Source of the DNA: Flammeovirgaceae bacterium
GTDB lineage: Bacteria > Bacteroidota > Bacteroidia > Cytophagales > Cyclobacteriaceae
Length of the DNA stretch: 64,000 nucleotides
Direction: 5' to 3'
NCBI GenBank assembly: GCA_023251155.1
Contig: JAHEZH010000002.1
Location: forward strand, 62,001-126,000
Part shown: piece after piece, positions 48,179 to 56,273 of the stretch
How positions within the stretch are numbered: position 1 is the first letter of the stretch
Layout of the letters: each line of letters starts with the position of its first letter
Made by a program: the position numbers and the translations under genes
Notes under the pieces: generated by a model
What the model was told of the DNA's origin: nothing
The model's input: the letters and a program-made list of their open reading frames with translations, nothing else
Database searches by the model: none

Positions 48179-48229
48179 TCCATTAGCCCATTATCGATTA
48201 ATGTGCCGATTACTCTTGCCTGTACTTCT

Positions 48230-48237
48230 TAATTTTG
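48230..48237 (+). promoter_or_regulatory. -7 box (TAATTTTG) 4 nt before the 68-aa gene
   Basis: A perfect TAnnTTTG ending 4 nt before the ATG at 48242; no clear -33 TTTG. Confidence 0.45.
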
Positions 48238-48241
48238 CTCT

Positions 48242-48448
48242 ATGAAACTGCTTGATACGATCATTATCTCACTGGCTGTCGTCTTTATCATCATTGGCAT
48301 CTATGAAGTGATGAGTGTCGGATTAGGTCAGGCTTATTGGGCATTGATGCTGGCTATCGTCTTGTATTTTGTGTACGACTACCGGAAGAATATCGCCAAC
48401 AAAAAGAAAAACGATCTCCCTGCAAAGAAAAAAGCCGCCAAGCGATAG
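48242..48448 (+). CDS. Small two-TM membrane protein, 68 aa, unknown function
   Basis: Starts MKLLDTIIISLAVVFIIIGIYEVM. Two hydrophobic segments (about 4-22 and 31-46) are joined by a short loop, and the tail is very basic (RKNIANKKKN...AKKKAAKR). I recognise no family. It lies between lptC and the PpiD-like foldase. The box 4 nt before its ATG suggests its own leaderless transcript. Confidence 0.7.
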   Translation: MKLLDTIIISLAVVFIIIGIYEVMSVGLGQAYWALMLAIVLYFVYDYRKNIANKKKNDLPAKKKAAKR

Positions 48449-48569
48449 GTCCTGTTCCTGCAAGTGAGGCTAAGCTGCATTCGGTTGAGGTGTTATTCCC
48501 CAAACTGGATTTTAATTGTAACTAATTGAAAATCAATTCAATTATTTATAACGTTCTGTATTTTAGCCC

Positions 48570-48600
48570 TTTGTAGGATAGGTATTAGCGGTTAAATTTG
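48570..48600 (+). promoter_or_regulatory. Bacteroidota-type promoter for the PpiD-like gene
   Basis: TTTG at 48570-48573, exactly 19 nt, then TAAATTTG at 48593-48600; both boxes are perfect. The predicted leader is about 30 nt to the ATG at 48635. Confidence 0.72.
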
Positions 48601-48634
48601 CGGTTCTTTAAAAATTAAACATTACGCGTTTTTT

Positions 48635-50746
48635 ATGGCATTGATCGGAACATTACGTACCAAAATGACCAAGTGGGTAGTTGGAGCTGTCGCCATCTCC
48701 ATGGGCGCTTTCATTGTAGGAAGTGACCTGTTTGGAAATGGCCCTCGTTCAATTTTCGCTGGCAGTCAGAACAACATTGGTGAAATTGCAGGTAGTACTA
48801 TATCCATTGATGAATTCAATGCCGTTGTACAAGAGCAGGAAAACAATTACATCCTCAGCTTCGGTCGCCAGCCTGGTGATCGCGAAATGACATCGCTGCG
48901 CCAGCAAGCCTGGGACTTGTTAATTGCCCGCAAGGCCATCGTTCCTCAATATGAAAAAGTGGGCGTAGAAGTCACCTCGGATGAGGTATGGGACATGATT
49001 CAGGGAAAAAACATTGACGAAAACGTAAAGTCATCGTTCCTTGATTCAGCCGGTAATTTTGACCGTACCCGCCTTATCCAGTACCTGCAACAGATTGATG
49101 CGATGCCTGCTAACTCAGAACAGAGAGTTCGTTGGGAAACATTCAAATCAAGCCTTGTACCGGGCCGCGCACGTATCAAATATGAAAACCTGCTGATCAA
49201 AACCAACTACGTGACGGAAGCCGAAGCAGAGAAAGACTACCATACACAGAATGATGTAGCCGAAGTTAAATTCCTGTATGTACCGTATTTTGCGATCAGC
49301 GATTCGCTGGCCAAAGTTTCGGATGGCGACCTGAGAAGCTACTACGACAAGAACAAAGAAAAATATAAGGCAAAAGAAACCCGTAGCGTTAGCTATGTAA
49401 GCTTCCCGGTAATTCCTTCAAGCGCTGACTCTGCCGCCATCAAAACCGAAATGGATAAGCTGGCCGCAGAATTCACTACCACCAAAGAAGATTCATTGTT
49501 TGCGGTAGATAACACCGATGGTCAAAGTGCATTCGAAAAATACACCCCTTCCACGCTGCCTGCCGCATTGAGCAGCCAGTCGCTTACAGAAGGAACGGTA
49601 GTTGGTCCATTCATCGATAATGGCTATTACAAGCTGATCAAAATGGTAAAGTCCGGAAAAGACACGGTGTACAATGCCAAGGCAAGCCACATCCTGATCA
49701 AATGGGATGACACCAGCGAGGCTTCGAAGAAAGCAGCTAAAGAAAAAGCACGCAAGATTTTGGCTGATATCAAAGGTGGTGCTTCATTCGCTGCCAAAGC
49801 AAGAGAGTTTGGTACTGATGGAACAGCCCCACAAGGTGGAGATCTTGGCTGGTTCCGTTCAGGACAAATGGTGAAGCCATTTGAAAGTGCCGTGTTTGGC
49901 GCTACCAAAACCGGACTGCTTAACGATGTAGTGGAAACGGATTTCGGTTACCATATCATTGAAGTTACCGGTGTTAAAGACAACACTTCTTACACGGTAG
50001 CTACTATTGAAAGAGCCATCACACCAAGTGATGAGACACAAAACGAAGCTTCACGCAAAGCGGATGCTTTTGCTACAGAAGTATCGAGCATCGATGAGTT
50101 TAAAGAACTTGCCAAGAAAAATAACTACACCGTAGTGGATGCGAACGAGGTGGGCACTGCCGACCGCAGAATAAGCAACCTGAACGATGCCCGTTCTATT
50201 GTCATGTGGTTGTTCCGCGATGCGAAAAAAGGCAAGGTATCTGAAGTGTTTGAATTGAATGACGAATATGTAGTAGCCGTAATGACCGGTGAAACCGAAG
50301 ACGGGTACAAGTCTTTTGATAAAGTAAAAGAAGAAATCACTCCGTTCGTTCGCAATGAAATAAAAGGCAAGCTATTGATCGAAAAAATCAAAGCTCAAAA
50401 AGGATCACTGGATGAAATTGCAAAAGCTGTAAGCCCGGATGCTACCGTAGCTTCTTCCAGCGACCTGAAACTGAGCACCAGCACATTGCCCACAGCCGGA
50501 TTTGATCCGGTAGCGATTGGTACTGCATTCTCTTTGGAGAATGGAAAAACATCGGCTCCTTTTGCCGGTGAAAATGGCGTTTTGGTAATGGAGCTTCAAA
50601 ACAAAACCATTGCACCTGCTGTAGGTGATTATTCGGTCTTCAAAAACCAATTGAAACAAGCTATTGATACCCGCAGTGCCTATATTATTATGGAAGCCAT
50701 CAAAGATGGTTCTAACATCAAAGATGCCCGCTACAAGTTTTATTAA
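48635..50746 (+). CDS. ppiD: Periplasmic peptidyl-prolyl isomerase, PpiD/SurA-like
   Basis: 703 residues. An N-terminal membrane anchor (about 14-30, WVVGAVAISMGAFIVGS) is followed by a SurA_N-like helical domain (about 45-200, IAGSTISIDEFNAVVQEQ). A parvulin domain lies at about 348-445 (KASHILIKWDD, GDLGWFRSGQMVKPFESAVF, TDFGYHIIEVTG). A second, degenerate parvulin-like region follows, as in PpiD. It is an inner-membrane-anchored chaperone for proteins leaving the Sec channel on their way to the outer membrane. It has its own strong promoter and a terminator. Confidence 0.93.
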   Translation: MALIGTLRTKMTKWVVGAVAISMGAFIVGSDLFGNGPRSIFAGSQNNIGEIAGSTISIDEFNAVVQEQENNYILSFGRQPGDREMTSLRQQAWDLLIARKAIVPQYEKVGVEVTSDEVWDMIQGKNIDENVKSSFLDSAGNFDRTRLIQYLQQIDAMPANSEQRVRWETFKSSLVPGRARIKYENLLIKTNYVTEAEAEKDYHTQNDVAEVKFLYVPYFAISDSLAKVSDGDLRSYYDKNKEKYKAKETRSVSYVSFPVIPSSADSAAIKTEMDKLAAEFTTTKEDSLFAVDNTDGQSAFEKYTPSTLPAALSSQSLTEGTVVGPFIDNGYYKLIKMVKSGKDTVYNAKASHILIKWDDTSEASKKAAKEKARKILADIKGGASFAAKAREFGTDGTAPQGGDLGWFRSGQMVKPFESAVFGATKTGLLNDVVETDFGYHIIEVTGVKDNTSYTVATIERAITPSDETQNEASRKADAFATEVSSIDEFKELAKKNNYTVVDANEVGTADRRISNLNDARSIVMWLFRDAKKGKVSEVFELNDEYVVAVMTGETEDGYKSFDKVKEEITPFVRNEIKGKLLIEKIKAQKGSLDEIAKAVSPDATVASSSDLKLSTSTLPTAGFDPVAIGTAFSLENGKTSAPFAGENGVLVMELQNKTIAPAVGDYSVFKNQLKQAIDTRSAYIIMEAIKDGSNIKDARYKFY

Positions 50747-50767
50747 CAGGCATTAAATTTTACCTTT

Positions 50768-50794
50768 AAAAGGCGGTCTAGTACCGCCTTTTTT
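50768..50794 (+). terminator. Rho-independent terminator after the PpiD-like gene
   Basis: AAAAGGCGGT (50768-50777) pairs with ACCGCCTTTT (50783-50792) around CTAGT, followed by T residues. Confidence 0.85.
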
Positions 50795-50800
50795 ATTCTT

Positions 50801-51064
50801 ATGAACGAAGAGCAGATCAAATCATTCAAGGAAAAACTGGATCAGGCCCATGCCTGGCCGGTACTTTACATGTTCAAATTCATTGTGCCCAAAGGCAAGG
50901 AAGAAGACATGCGCAAACTTTTTGCCCATCACCCGCCTACCGAAAAGGCTTCTCAAAACGGGAACTTCATCAGCTTCACCGCGCAAATGATGATGCACTC
51001 CAGTGATGCTGTTATTGAAGTATACCAGCAAGCATCGGCCATTGAAGGAATCATCGCTTTGTAG
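50801..51064 (+). CDS. DUF493 (YbeD-like) protein
   Basis: 87 residues. The pattern WPVLYMFKFIVPKGKEEDMRKLF...SQNGNFISFTAQMMMHSSDAVIEVYQQASAIEGIIAL fits the DUF493/YbeD ferredoxin-like fold, which resembles an ACT-type regulatory domain. Function is not established. It is followed after 133 nt by the pterin dehydratase; the gap holds a palindromic element. Confidence 0.88.
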   Translation: MNEEQIKSFKEKLDQAHAWPVLYMFKFIVPKGKEEDMRKLFAHHPPTEKASQNGNFISFTAQMMMHSSDAVIEVYQQASAIEGIIAL

Positions 51065-51108
51065 AGAGCGGCCAATGTGGTTAACTTGTAGAATTATTTC
51101 ATTTGATC

Positions 51109-51182
51109 ATTTGAAAATGACACTCCTCCAAATTCCTGCCCGGATTTCATTTTCAAATCATAAATTCAGTTCATTTTCAAAT
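51109..51182. repeat. Palindromic intergenic element, ATTTGAAAATGA family, copy 3
   Basis: ATTTGAAAATGA (51109-51120) is perfectly inverted twice, as TCATTTTCAAAT at 51147-51158 and at 51171-51182. The second copy ends 15 nt before the phhB-like ATG at 51198. Confidence 0.75.
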
Positions 51183-51197
51183 TAAAAATCGGATGTT

Positions 51198-51428
51198 ATG
51201 TGGAAAGAAGAGAACCATTCATTGAAGAAGACCTTCGAGTTTAAAGACTTTGTTACTGCTTTTGGTTTTATGACCAAAGTGGCCCTAGCAGCAGAAAAGA
51301 GGAATCATCATCCTACATGGACGAATACGTATAACAAGGTGAGCTTTGAGCTGTCCACCCACGATGCCGGCAACACAGTAACGGACAAAGACCATCAACT
51401 GGCAAAGATCATTGATCAATTAGCGTAA
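51198..51428 (+). CDS. phhB: Pterin-4a-carbinolamine dehydratase
   Basis: 76 residues. EKRNHHPTWTNTYNKVSFELSTHDAGNTVTDKDHQLAKIID matches the PCD family, including the His-His-Pro motif that binds the pterin. It dehydrates 4a-hydroxytetrahydrobiopterin, the product of aromatic amino acid hydroxylases. The protein is slightly short compared with the usual 95-110 residues and starts directly in the first helix, so the start could lie elsewhere, though no longer in-frame start is evident. Its stop is 2 nt before the rsmI GTG. Confidence 0.9.
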   Translation: MWKEENHSLKKTFEFKDFVTAFGFMTKVALAAEKRNHHPTWTNTYNKVSFELSTHDAGNTVTDKDHQLAKIIDQLA

Positions 51429-51430
51429 AC

Positions 51431-52141
51431 GTGGAGCGTCCCATTTCTTTATACCTCATTCCCACCCCTATTGGCAACCTGGGAGATATCACCCTGCGTG
51501 CGTTAGAAACACTGAAGAAGGTAAAAACCATTCTCGCGGAAGACACGCGCAAGACAGGAATACTTTTGAAACATTACGAGATCCAAAACTCGCTGCAGAG
51601 CTTTCATATTTTTAATGAACACAAAATCCTGGCTGGTCTAGTAAAAAGGATGAAAGAAGGGGAAGTGATGGCATTGGTTTCCGATGCCGGCACCCCTGGT
51701 ATTAGTGATCCGGGATTTCTGCTGGTGAGAGAAGCCTTGAAGAATGATTTAAACATTGAGTGCCTTCCCGGCGCCACGGCTTTTGTTCCTGCCCTGGTCA
51801 AATCAGGGTTTCCTACGGATCGCTTTGTCTTTGAAGGTTTTCTTCCGCACAAAAAAGGAAGGCAAACCATGCTTAAAAAACTGAGCGAGGAAGAGCGCAC
51901 CATCATTTTATACGAATCACCCCATCGTTTGCTGAAAGCCCTGGAGCAACTCAGTGAGTTCTTTGGCAGCGATCGGTTGGTGTCTGTTTCGCGGGAGTTG
52001 ACCAAACTGCATGAAGAAACCTTTACCGCCCCCGTAAAGGAGGTACTTGCTCATTTTCAGGCGAAAGAGGTAAAAGGCGAAATCGTGATAGTGATTGAGG
52101 GAAAGAAAGGCGAACCCAAATCAACAGACGATTCAGCGTAA
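51431..52141 (+). CDS. rsmI: 16S rRNA (cytidine1402-2'-O)-methyltransferase
   Basis: 236 residues with a GTG start. The tetrapyrrole-methylase fold shows IPTPIGNLGDITLRAL, AEDTRKTGILLKHY, VSDAGTPGISDPG and the SAM-binding PGATAFVPALVKSGF. It methylates the ribose of C1402 in 16S rRNA, together with RsmH. The C-terminal HTH_65-like extension of longer RsmI proteins is mostly missing; the protein ends in a short charged tail. It lies 2 nt after the pterin dehydratase gene. Confidence 0.96.
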   Translation: MERPISLYLIPTPIGNLGDITLRALETLKKVKTILAEDTRKTGILLKHYEIQNSLQSFHIFNEHKILAGLVKRMKEGEVMALVSDAGTPGISDPGFLLVREALKNDLNIECLPGATAFVPALVKSGFPTDRFVFEGFLPHKKGRQTMLKKLSEEERTIILYESPHRLLKALEQLSEFFGSDRLVSVSRELTKLHEETFTAPVKEVLAHFQAKEVKGEIVIVIEGKKGEPKSTDDSA

Positions 52142-52198
52142 TCTCAGTTTGCTTTTTCACGTTATTACTGTTATTTGCTTTATCTAAAAAACAGACAC

Positions 52199-52996
52199 AT
52201 GATTGATCTTCTGCGCATTGAAAAGGAGGTAGTTGAATTGACTAACGAGGTAGCCCGATTCATTCGCACCGAATCGGACAACTTTGACAAAACAAAGATC
52301 GAACAGAAGGAAGGATTTAATAATCTGGTCTCCTACGTAGATAAAGAATCGGAAAATAAACTGGTGTATGCATTAGGGAAAATACTTCCGGGTTCTGGCT
52401 TTTTAGGTGAAGAAGGAGCCAACAGCAAAGGCACAAATGATTATGTCTGGATCATCGATCCGCTTGACGGCACTACTAATTTCACTCACGGATTACCTCC
52501 TTATGCCATCAGTATAGGGCTGGCTAAAGCCAACGATGTGGTTCTTGGCATTGTCAATGAAGTTACCCGTCAGGAATGTTTTCATGCTACGAAAGAAGGT
52601 GGCGCATTTTGCAATGGCACTCCTATCAAAGTATCGGCCGCCACTACCTTAAACACCAGCTTACTCGCCACCGGCTTTCCTTATTATCAAATTGATAAGA
52701 TGGATGCTTATCTGAATATTATTCGAACGTTTCTTGATCAATCGCATGGCATACGAAGATTAGGAAGTGCCGCTACCGATCTGGCTTATGTCGCCTGCGG
52801 AAGGCTGGAAGGATTCTTTGAATATAATCTTAACCCGTGGGATGTAGCCGCAGGCGGATTTATCGTGCAGGTAGCAGGTGGTACGGTCACTGATTTTAAA
52901 GGCGGTAATGACTTTGTGTTTGGAAAGGAACTATGTGCGGGTTGCCATGTTCATCCGGAGATGCTGGCCATTATTCAAAAACTTTGGGGATCCTGA
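52199..52996 (+). CDS. Inositol monophosphatase family protein
   Basis: 265 residues from ATG 52199 (MIDLLRIEKEVVELTN); an upstream in-frame TTG at 52175 is less likely. Metal-site motifs are present: GEEGANSKG, WIIDPLDGTTNFTHG (DPxDGT) and NPWDVAAGGFIV (WDxAAG). The superfamily hydrolyses phosphates of inositol, fructose-1,6-bisphosphate, 3'-phosphoadenosine compounds or NADP. SuhB-type inositol-1-phosphatase is the closest impression, but the substrate is not determined. It follows rsmI by 57 nt. Confidence 0.93.
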   Translation: MIDLLRIEKEVVELTNEVARFIRTESDNFDKTKIEQKEGFNNLVSYVDKESENKLVYALGKILPGSGFLGEEGANSKGTNDYVWIIDPLDGTTNFTHGLPPYAISIGLAKANDVVLGIVNEVTRQECFHATKEGGAFCNGTPIKVSAATTLNTSLLATGFPYYQIDKMDAYLNIIRTFLDQSHGIRRLGSAATDLAYVACGRLEGFFEYNLNPWDVAAGGFIVQVAGGTVTDFKGGNDFVFGKELCAGCHVHPEMLAIIQKLWGS

Positions 52997-53112
52997 TCAA
53001 TCAACACCAGGCAAGGGCAACAGCAAAAAACAGATTCTCGTGACGCCGGCAATCTGCCTGACAAGCATAAAGCATTTTTATTCATCCACTTCATTTTTCT
53101 AACACCCTCATT

Positions 53113-55926
53113 ATGTTTCAATCATGCGAAAAAGTTAGTGCGCTACTGATTTTTATTCTTATCAGTACCGTTTCTATCGCCCAGGTAAAGCTCACTGATC
53201 CGTTACCCGTGTCACCCGAAATCAAGGTAGGTAAACTCGCTAATGGGCTCACTTATTACATTCGTAAAAATGCGCGCCCTGAAAACAAAGTAGAGTTACG
53301 CCTGGTCATCAAAGCCGGTTCCATACTTGAAGATGATGATCAGCAGGGGCTGGCTCACTTCATGGAACACATGTCGTTCAATGGCACACAACATTTCAAG
53401 AAAAACGAATTGGTTTCGTTTCTTCAATCAATAGGTGTTGAGTTTGGTGCAGACCTGAATGCCTATACTGGTTTTGATGAAACGGTTTACATCTTACCTA
53501 TTCCTACGGACAAAAAGGAAAATCTGGAGAAAGGATTACTGGTATTGGAAGACTGGGCAAGTGCCGCTACGCTCGATGCTGCTGAAATTAATAAAGAGCG
53601 AGGAGTGGTGTTGGAAGAGTCACGTCTTGGCAAAGGTGCTGAAGATCGCATGAACAAAGTGATCTATCCAAAATTATTCGAAGGATCAAAATATGCACAA
53701 CGCCTTCCTATCGGTAAAGATGAAATTCTGAAAACATTTAAGCCCGAAGCATTAAAACGATTTTACAAAGAATGGTATCGTCCTGATCTAATGGCCGTGA
53801 TTGCCGTGGGTGATATGGATCCTCTGGCTGTAGAGACGATGATTAAAGCTCATTTCGGGAAGTTAAAAAATCCAGTTAAAGAGCGTACCCGCTCTTATGC
53901 CGAAATTACTTCACGCAAAAAATCAGAGGGAATCGTTGTTACCGATAAAGAAGCGCAGAACCATATCCTGCAAATCAGCTTTCCCTACACCGTGAACAAA
54001 CCCGAAGTGACGGTTGAAGATTATCGTGAGGCGATGCTGAGAATGCTGTTTGGATCGATGCTGAGTACGCGAATGCAGGAACTGACCCAGAAAGCAGAAC
54101 CTCCTTTTGTGTACGGAGGAAGTAGCCTGGGTGGGTTTGTTCATGGCTATGAAGGCTTTAGCTCATTTGCGGTAATCGGTAAGGCAGGAGTAGAACCGGC
54201 TATCAATGCATTGGTACAGGAAAATGAAAGAGCACGGCAGTTTGGTTTTACTACATCAGAGCTTGAGCGTACCAAGAAATCAATGATGCGCTCTATCGAA
54301 CGTGCATACAATGAACGTGACAAATCAGAATCAGGAAGCTATGCGGACGAATACATCCAGAATTTTCTGGAACAGGAACCCATACCGGGTATTGAAAATG
54401 AATACCGTTACCATCAGCAATTCCTGGAAAGCATTTCCCTGGATGAAGTAAATCAGTTTGCAGCCCGTCATATCCCTGTTGCTGAAAACAAACTGGTGAT
54501 CCTTAACGGACCTGACCACTCTGATTTTAAAATGCCCACTGGCGATGAACTGCTTGCTTTTGTGGCGAATGCCGAAAAACGGCCTGTCGCTGCTTATGAA
54601 GAAAAAGCAATTGCCTCAAGCCTGATGGATAAAGCTCCAACCGGTGGAAGCATCGCCAGCGAGAAAGAGAACAAAGAGTTAGGCTTTACTGAGCTTACGC
54701 TAAGTAATGGAGTACAGGTCATTTTGAAAGCTACTGATTTTAAAAATGACCAGGTACTAATGAATGCCACTCGCTTTGGCGGACAATCACTTTATGATTT
54801 AAAAGATAATCTGAATGCTTCTTCTGCAACAGCCATTGTAAGCACCATGGGGGTAGGCGATTTTGCCCCATTGGATTTGCGAAAAGTATTGGCCGGAAAG
54901 ACCGTAAATGCCAGTCCGCGCATGGGTGCCATCAGCGAAGGGTTCGGTGGGCAATGTGGCTCTGCCGATGTGGAGACCTTATTGCAGCTCACTTTTCTCT
55001 ACTTTACACAACCACGTAAGGATACCGAGTTGTTCAACTCGTTTGTCAACAAGCAACAATCCCTGTATCAAAACATGATGTCGAATCCGCAAGCTGTTTA
55101 CCAGGATTCATTACAGAAAATTTTGTATCACAACCACCCGCGTGCTCCGCGCTTACCTAAAGCAGAAGATTTTGCAAAGATCAACCTGGATCGTTCATTG
55201 GAGATATACAAAGAACGCTTCGGCAATGCGAATGGATTTACATTCATCTTCACCGGAAGTTTTGAGTTAGCGAAAATGAAACAGTTAGTAACTACTTACC
55301 TGGGAAGTCTTCCTTCATCAACCCGTACTTCTTCTTTTAAAGATATTGGGTTGCGCCCGGTGAAAGGTGTGGTCAAGAAAGAAGTGAAGAAGGGATCGGA
55401 ACCAAAAAGTTTTGTGACCCTCATTTTCACTGGTGAAGCTCCCTACTCCGATCAGGCACAACTTCAGTTGCAGACACTCGTGGAGGTAGTCAACATCAAA
55501 CTACTTGAAAACCTGCGGGAAGAACTAAGTGGAATTTATGGAGGTGGTATGCGTGGCAGCCTGAGCAAAAATCCATACAACAGTTATTCGGTTTCGGTCT
55601 CTTTTCCATGCGGTCCTGAAAATGTTGACAAGCTGATCAACGCTACCTGGAGCGAGATAGAAAAGATAAAAGCCAACGGTCCTTCTGAATCTGACCTTAA
55701 CAAAGTGAAAGAAACCAACACCAAGCAGTATCTTGAAAACGTAAAAGACAATTCGTACTGGCTGGCCAAGCTGCAACAGACAGTGGAGTTGGGGTCAAAT
55801 CCGGCTGATATCTTGACAGGCGAGAAGCGGATCAATTCAGTGACTGCAAAAGAAGTGAAAGAAGCTGCGAACAAATACCTGAATGAAAAAAATTACGTAC
55901 AGGTGATTTTAAACCCAGAGAGCTAA
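53113..55926 (+). CDS. M16 zinc peptidase (insulinase family), exported
   Basis: 937 residues with a signal peptide (about residues 1-23, ending SIAQ). The inverted zinc motif HFMEH (His82, Glu85, His86) lies in the first M16 domain and the third ligand Glu is in INKERGVVLEESR. The second half (from about 510) is an M16C-like domain that starts GFTELTLSNGVQVILK and lacks the zinc motif, as in the one-chain pitrilysin/PqqL type. It probably degrades small unfolded peptides in the periplasm. Single gene; a terminator follows at 55949. Confidence 0.94.
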   Translation: MFQSCEKVSALLIFILISTVSIAQVKLTDPLPVSPEIKVGKLANGLTYYIRKNARPENKVELRLVIKAGSILEDDDQQGLAHFMEHMSFNGTQHFKKNELVSFLQSIGVEFGADLNAYTGFDETVYILPIPTDKKENLEKGLLVLEDWASAATLDAAEINKERGVVLEESRLGKGAEDRMNKVIYPKLFEGSKYAQRLPIGKDEILKTFKPEALKRFYKEWYRPDLMAVIAVGDMDPLAVETMIKAHFGKLKNPVKERTRSYAEITSRKKSEGIVVTDKEAQNHILQISFPYTVNKPEVTVEDYREAMLRMLFGSMLSTRMQELTQKAEPPFVYGGSSLGGFVHGYEGFSSFAVIGKAGVEPAINALVQENERARQFGFTTSELERTKKSMMRSIERAYNERDKSESGSYADEYIQNFLEQEPIPGIENEYRYHQQFLESISLDEVNQFAARHIPVAENKLVILNGPDHSDFKMPTGDELLAFVANAEKRPVAAYEEKAIASSLMDKAPTGGSIASEKENKELGFTELTLSNGVQVILKATDFKNDQVLMNATRFGGQSLYDLKDNLNASSATAIVSTMGVGDFAPLDLRKVLAGKTVNASPRMGAISEGFGGQCGSADVETLLQLTFLYFTQPRKDTELFNSFVNKQQSLYQNMMSNPQAVYQDSLQKILYHNHPRAPRLPKAEDFAKINLDRSLEIYKERFGNANGFTFIFTGSFELAKMKQLVTTYLGSLPSSTRTSSFKDIGLRPVKGVVKKEVKKGSEPKSFVTLIFTGEAPYSDQAQLQLQTLVEVVNIKLLENLREELSGIYGGGMRGSLSKNPYNSYSVSVSFPCGPENVDKLINATWSEIEKIKANGPSESDLNKVKETNTKQYLENVKDNSYWLAKLQQTVELGSNPADILTGEKRINSVTAKEVKEAANKYLNEKNYVQVILNPES

Positions 55927-55948
55927 TATCATTCAGCCCATCACAACT

Positions 55949-55980
55949 AAAGACCTCTGAAGATCATCAGAGGTCTTTTA
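55949..55980 (+). terminator. Rho-independent terminator after the M16 peptidase gene
   Basis: AAAGACCTCTGA (55949-55960) pairs perfectly with TCAGAGGTCTTT (55967-55978), followed by T residues. Confidence 0.85.
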
Positions 55981-56273
55981 GTTTAAGCACAACACGCTCC
56001 TGTTTCATCATTACGGGTGTAAGCCCATAACCCCGCAGTAGCAATTCAGTATTGCAGAACTGGAATTTCGGATGATCTGCCTTGCATCGTATTCACTATC
56101 ATCTCCACTAACTTTATTTTGCTGTGCATCCCACCAGTAAAACGAAATGAATAAAAAACGACTTAGTGTAAAGCGAGTCATAAGCGGCTTTTGATGACTA
56201 GCGCAAAATCAAACTGCCAATAACATGCTATGATCAGCATAGTATTGGCAGTAGATGACAGTTGTTTTTTACG
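55981..56273. other. Intergenic stretch with two hairpins and a doubtful 56-codon ORF
   Basis: Between the peptidase and the FtsX-type gene. The minus strand holds a 56-codon frame (56181 down to 56011, starting MTRFTLSRFLF, ending GVMGLHP) with no match I know. A hairpin (AGTCAT...ATGACT, about 56176-56199) overlaps its start. A second, CTGCCAATA (56214-56222) with TATTGGCAG (56243-56251) plus an inner ATGCT/AGCAT, probably ends the FtsX transcript. I would not annotate the ORF as a gene without homologues. Confidence 0.4.
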
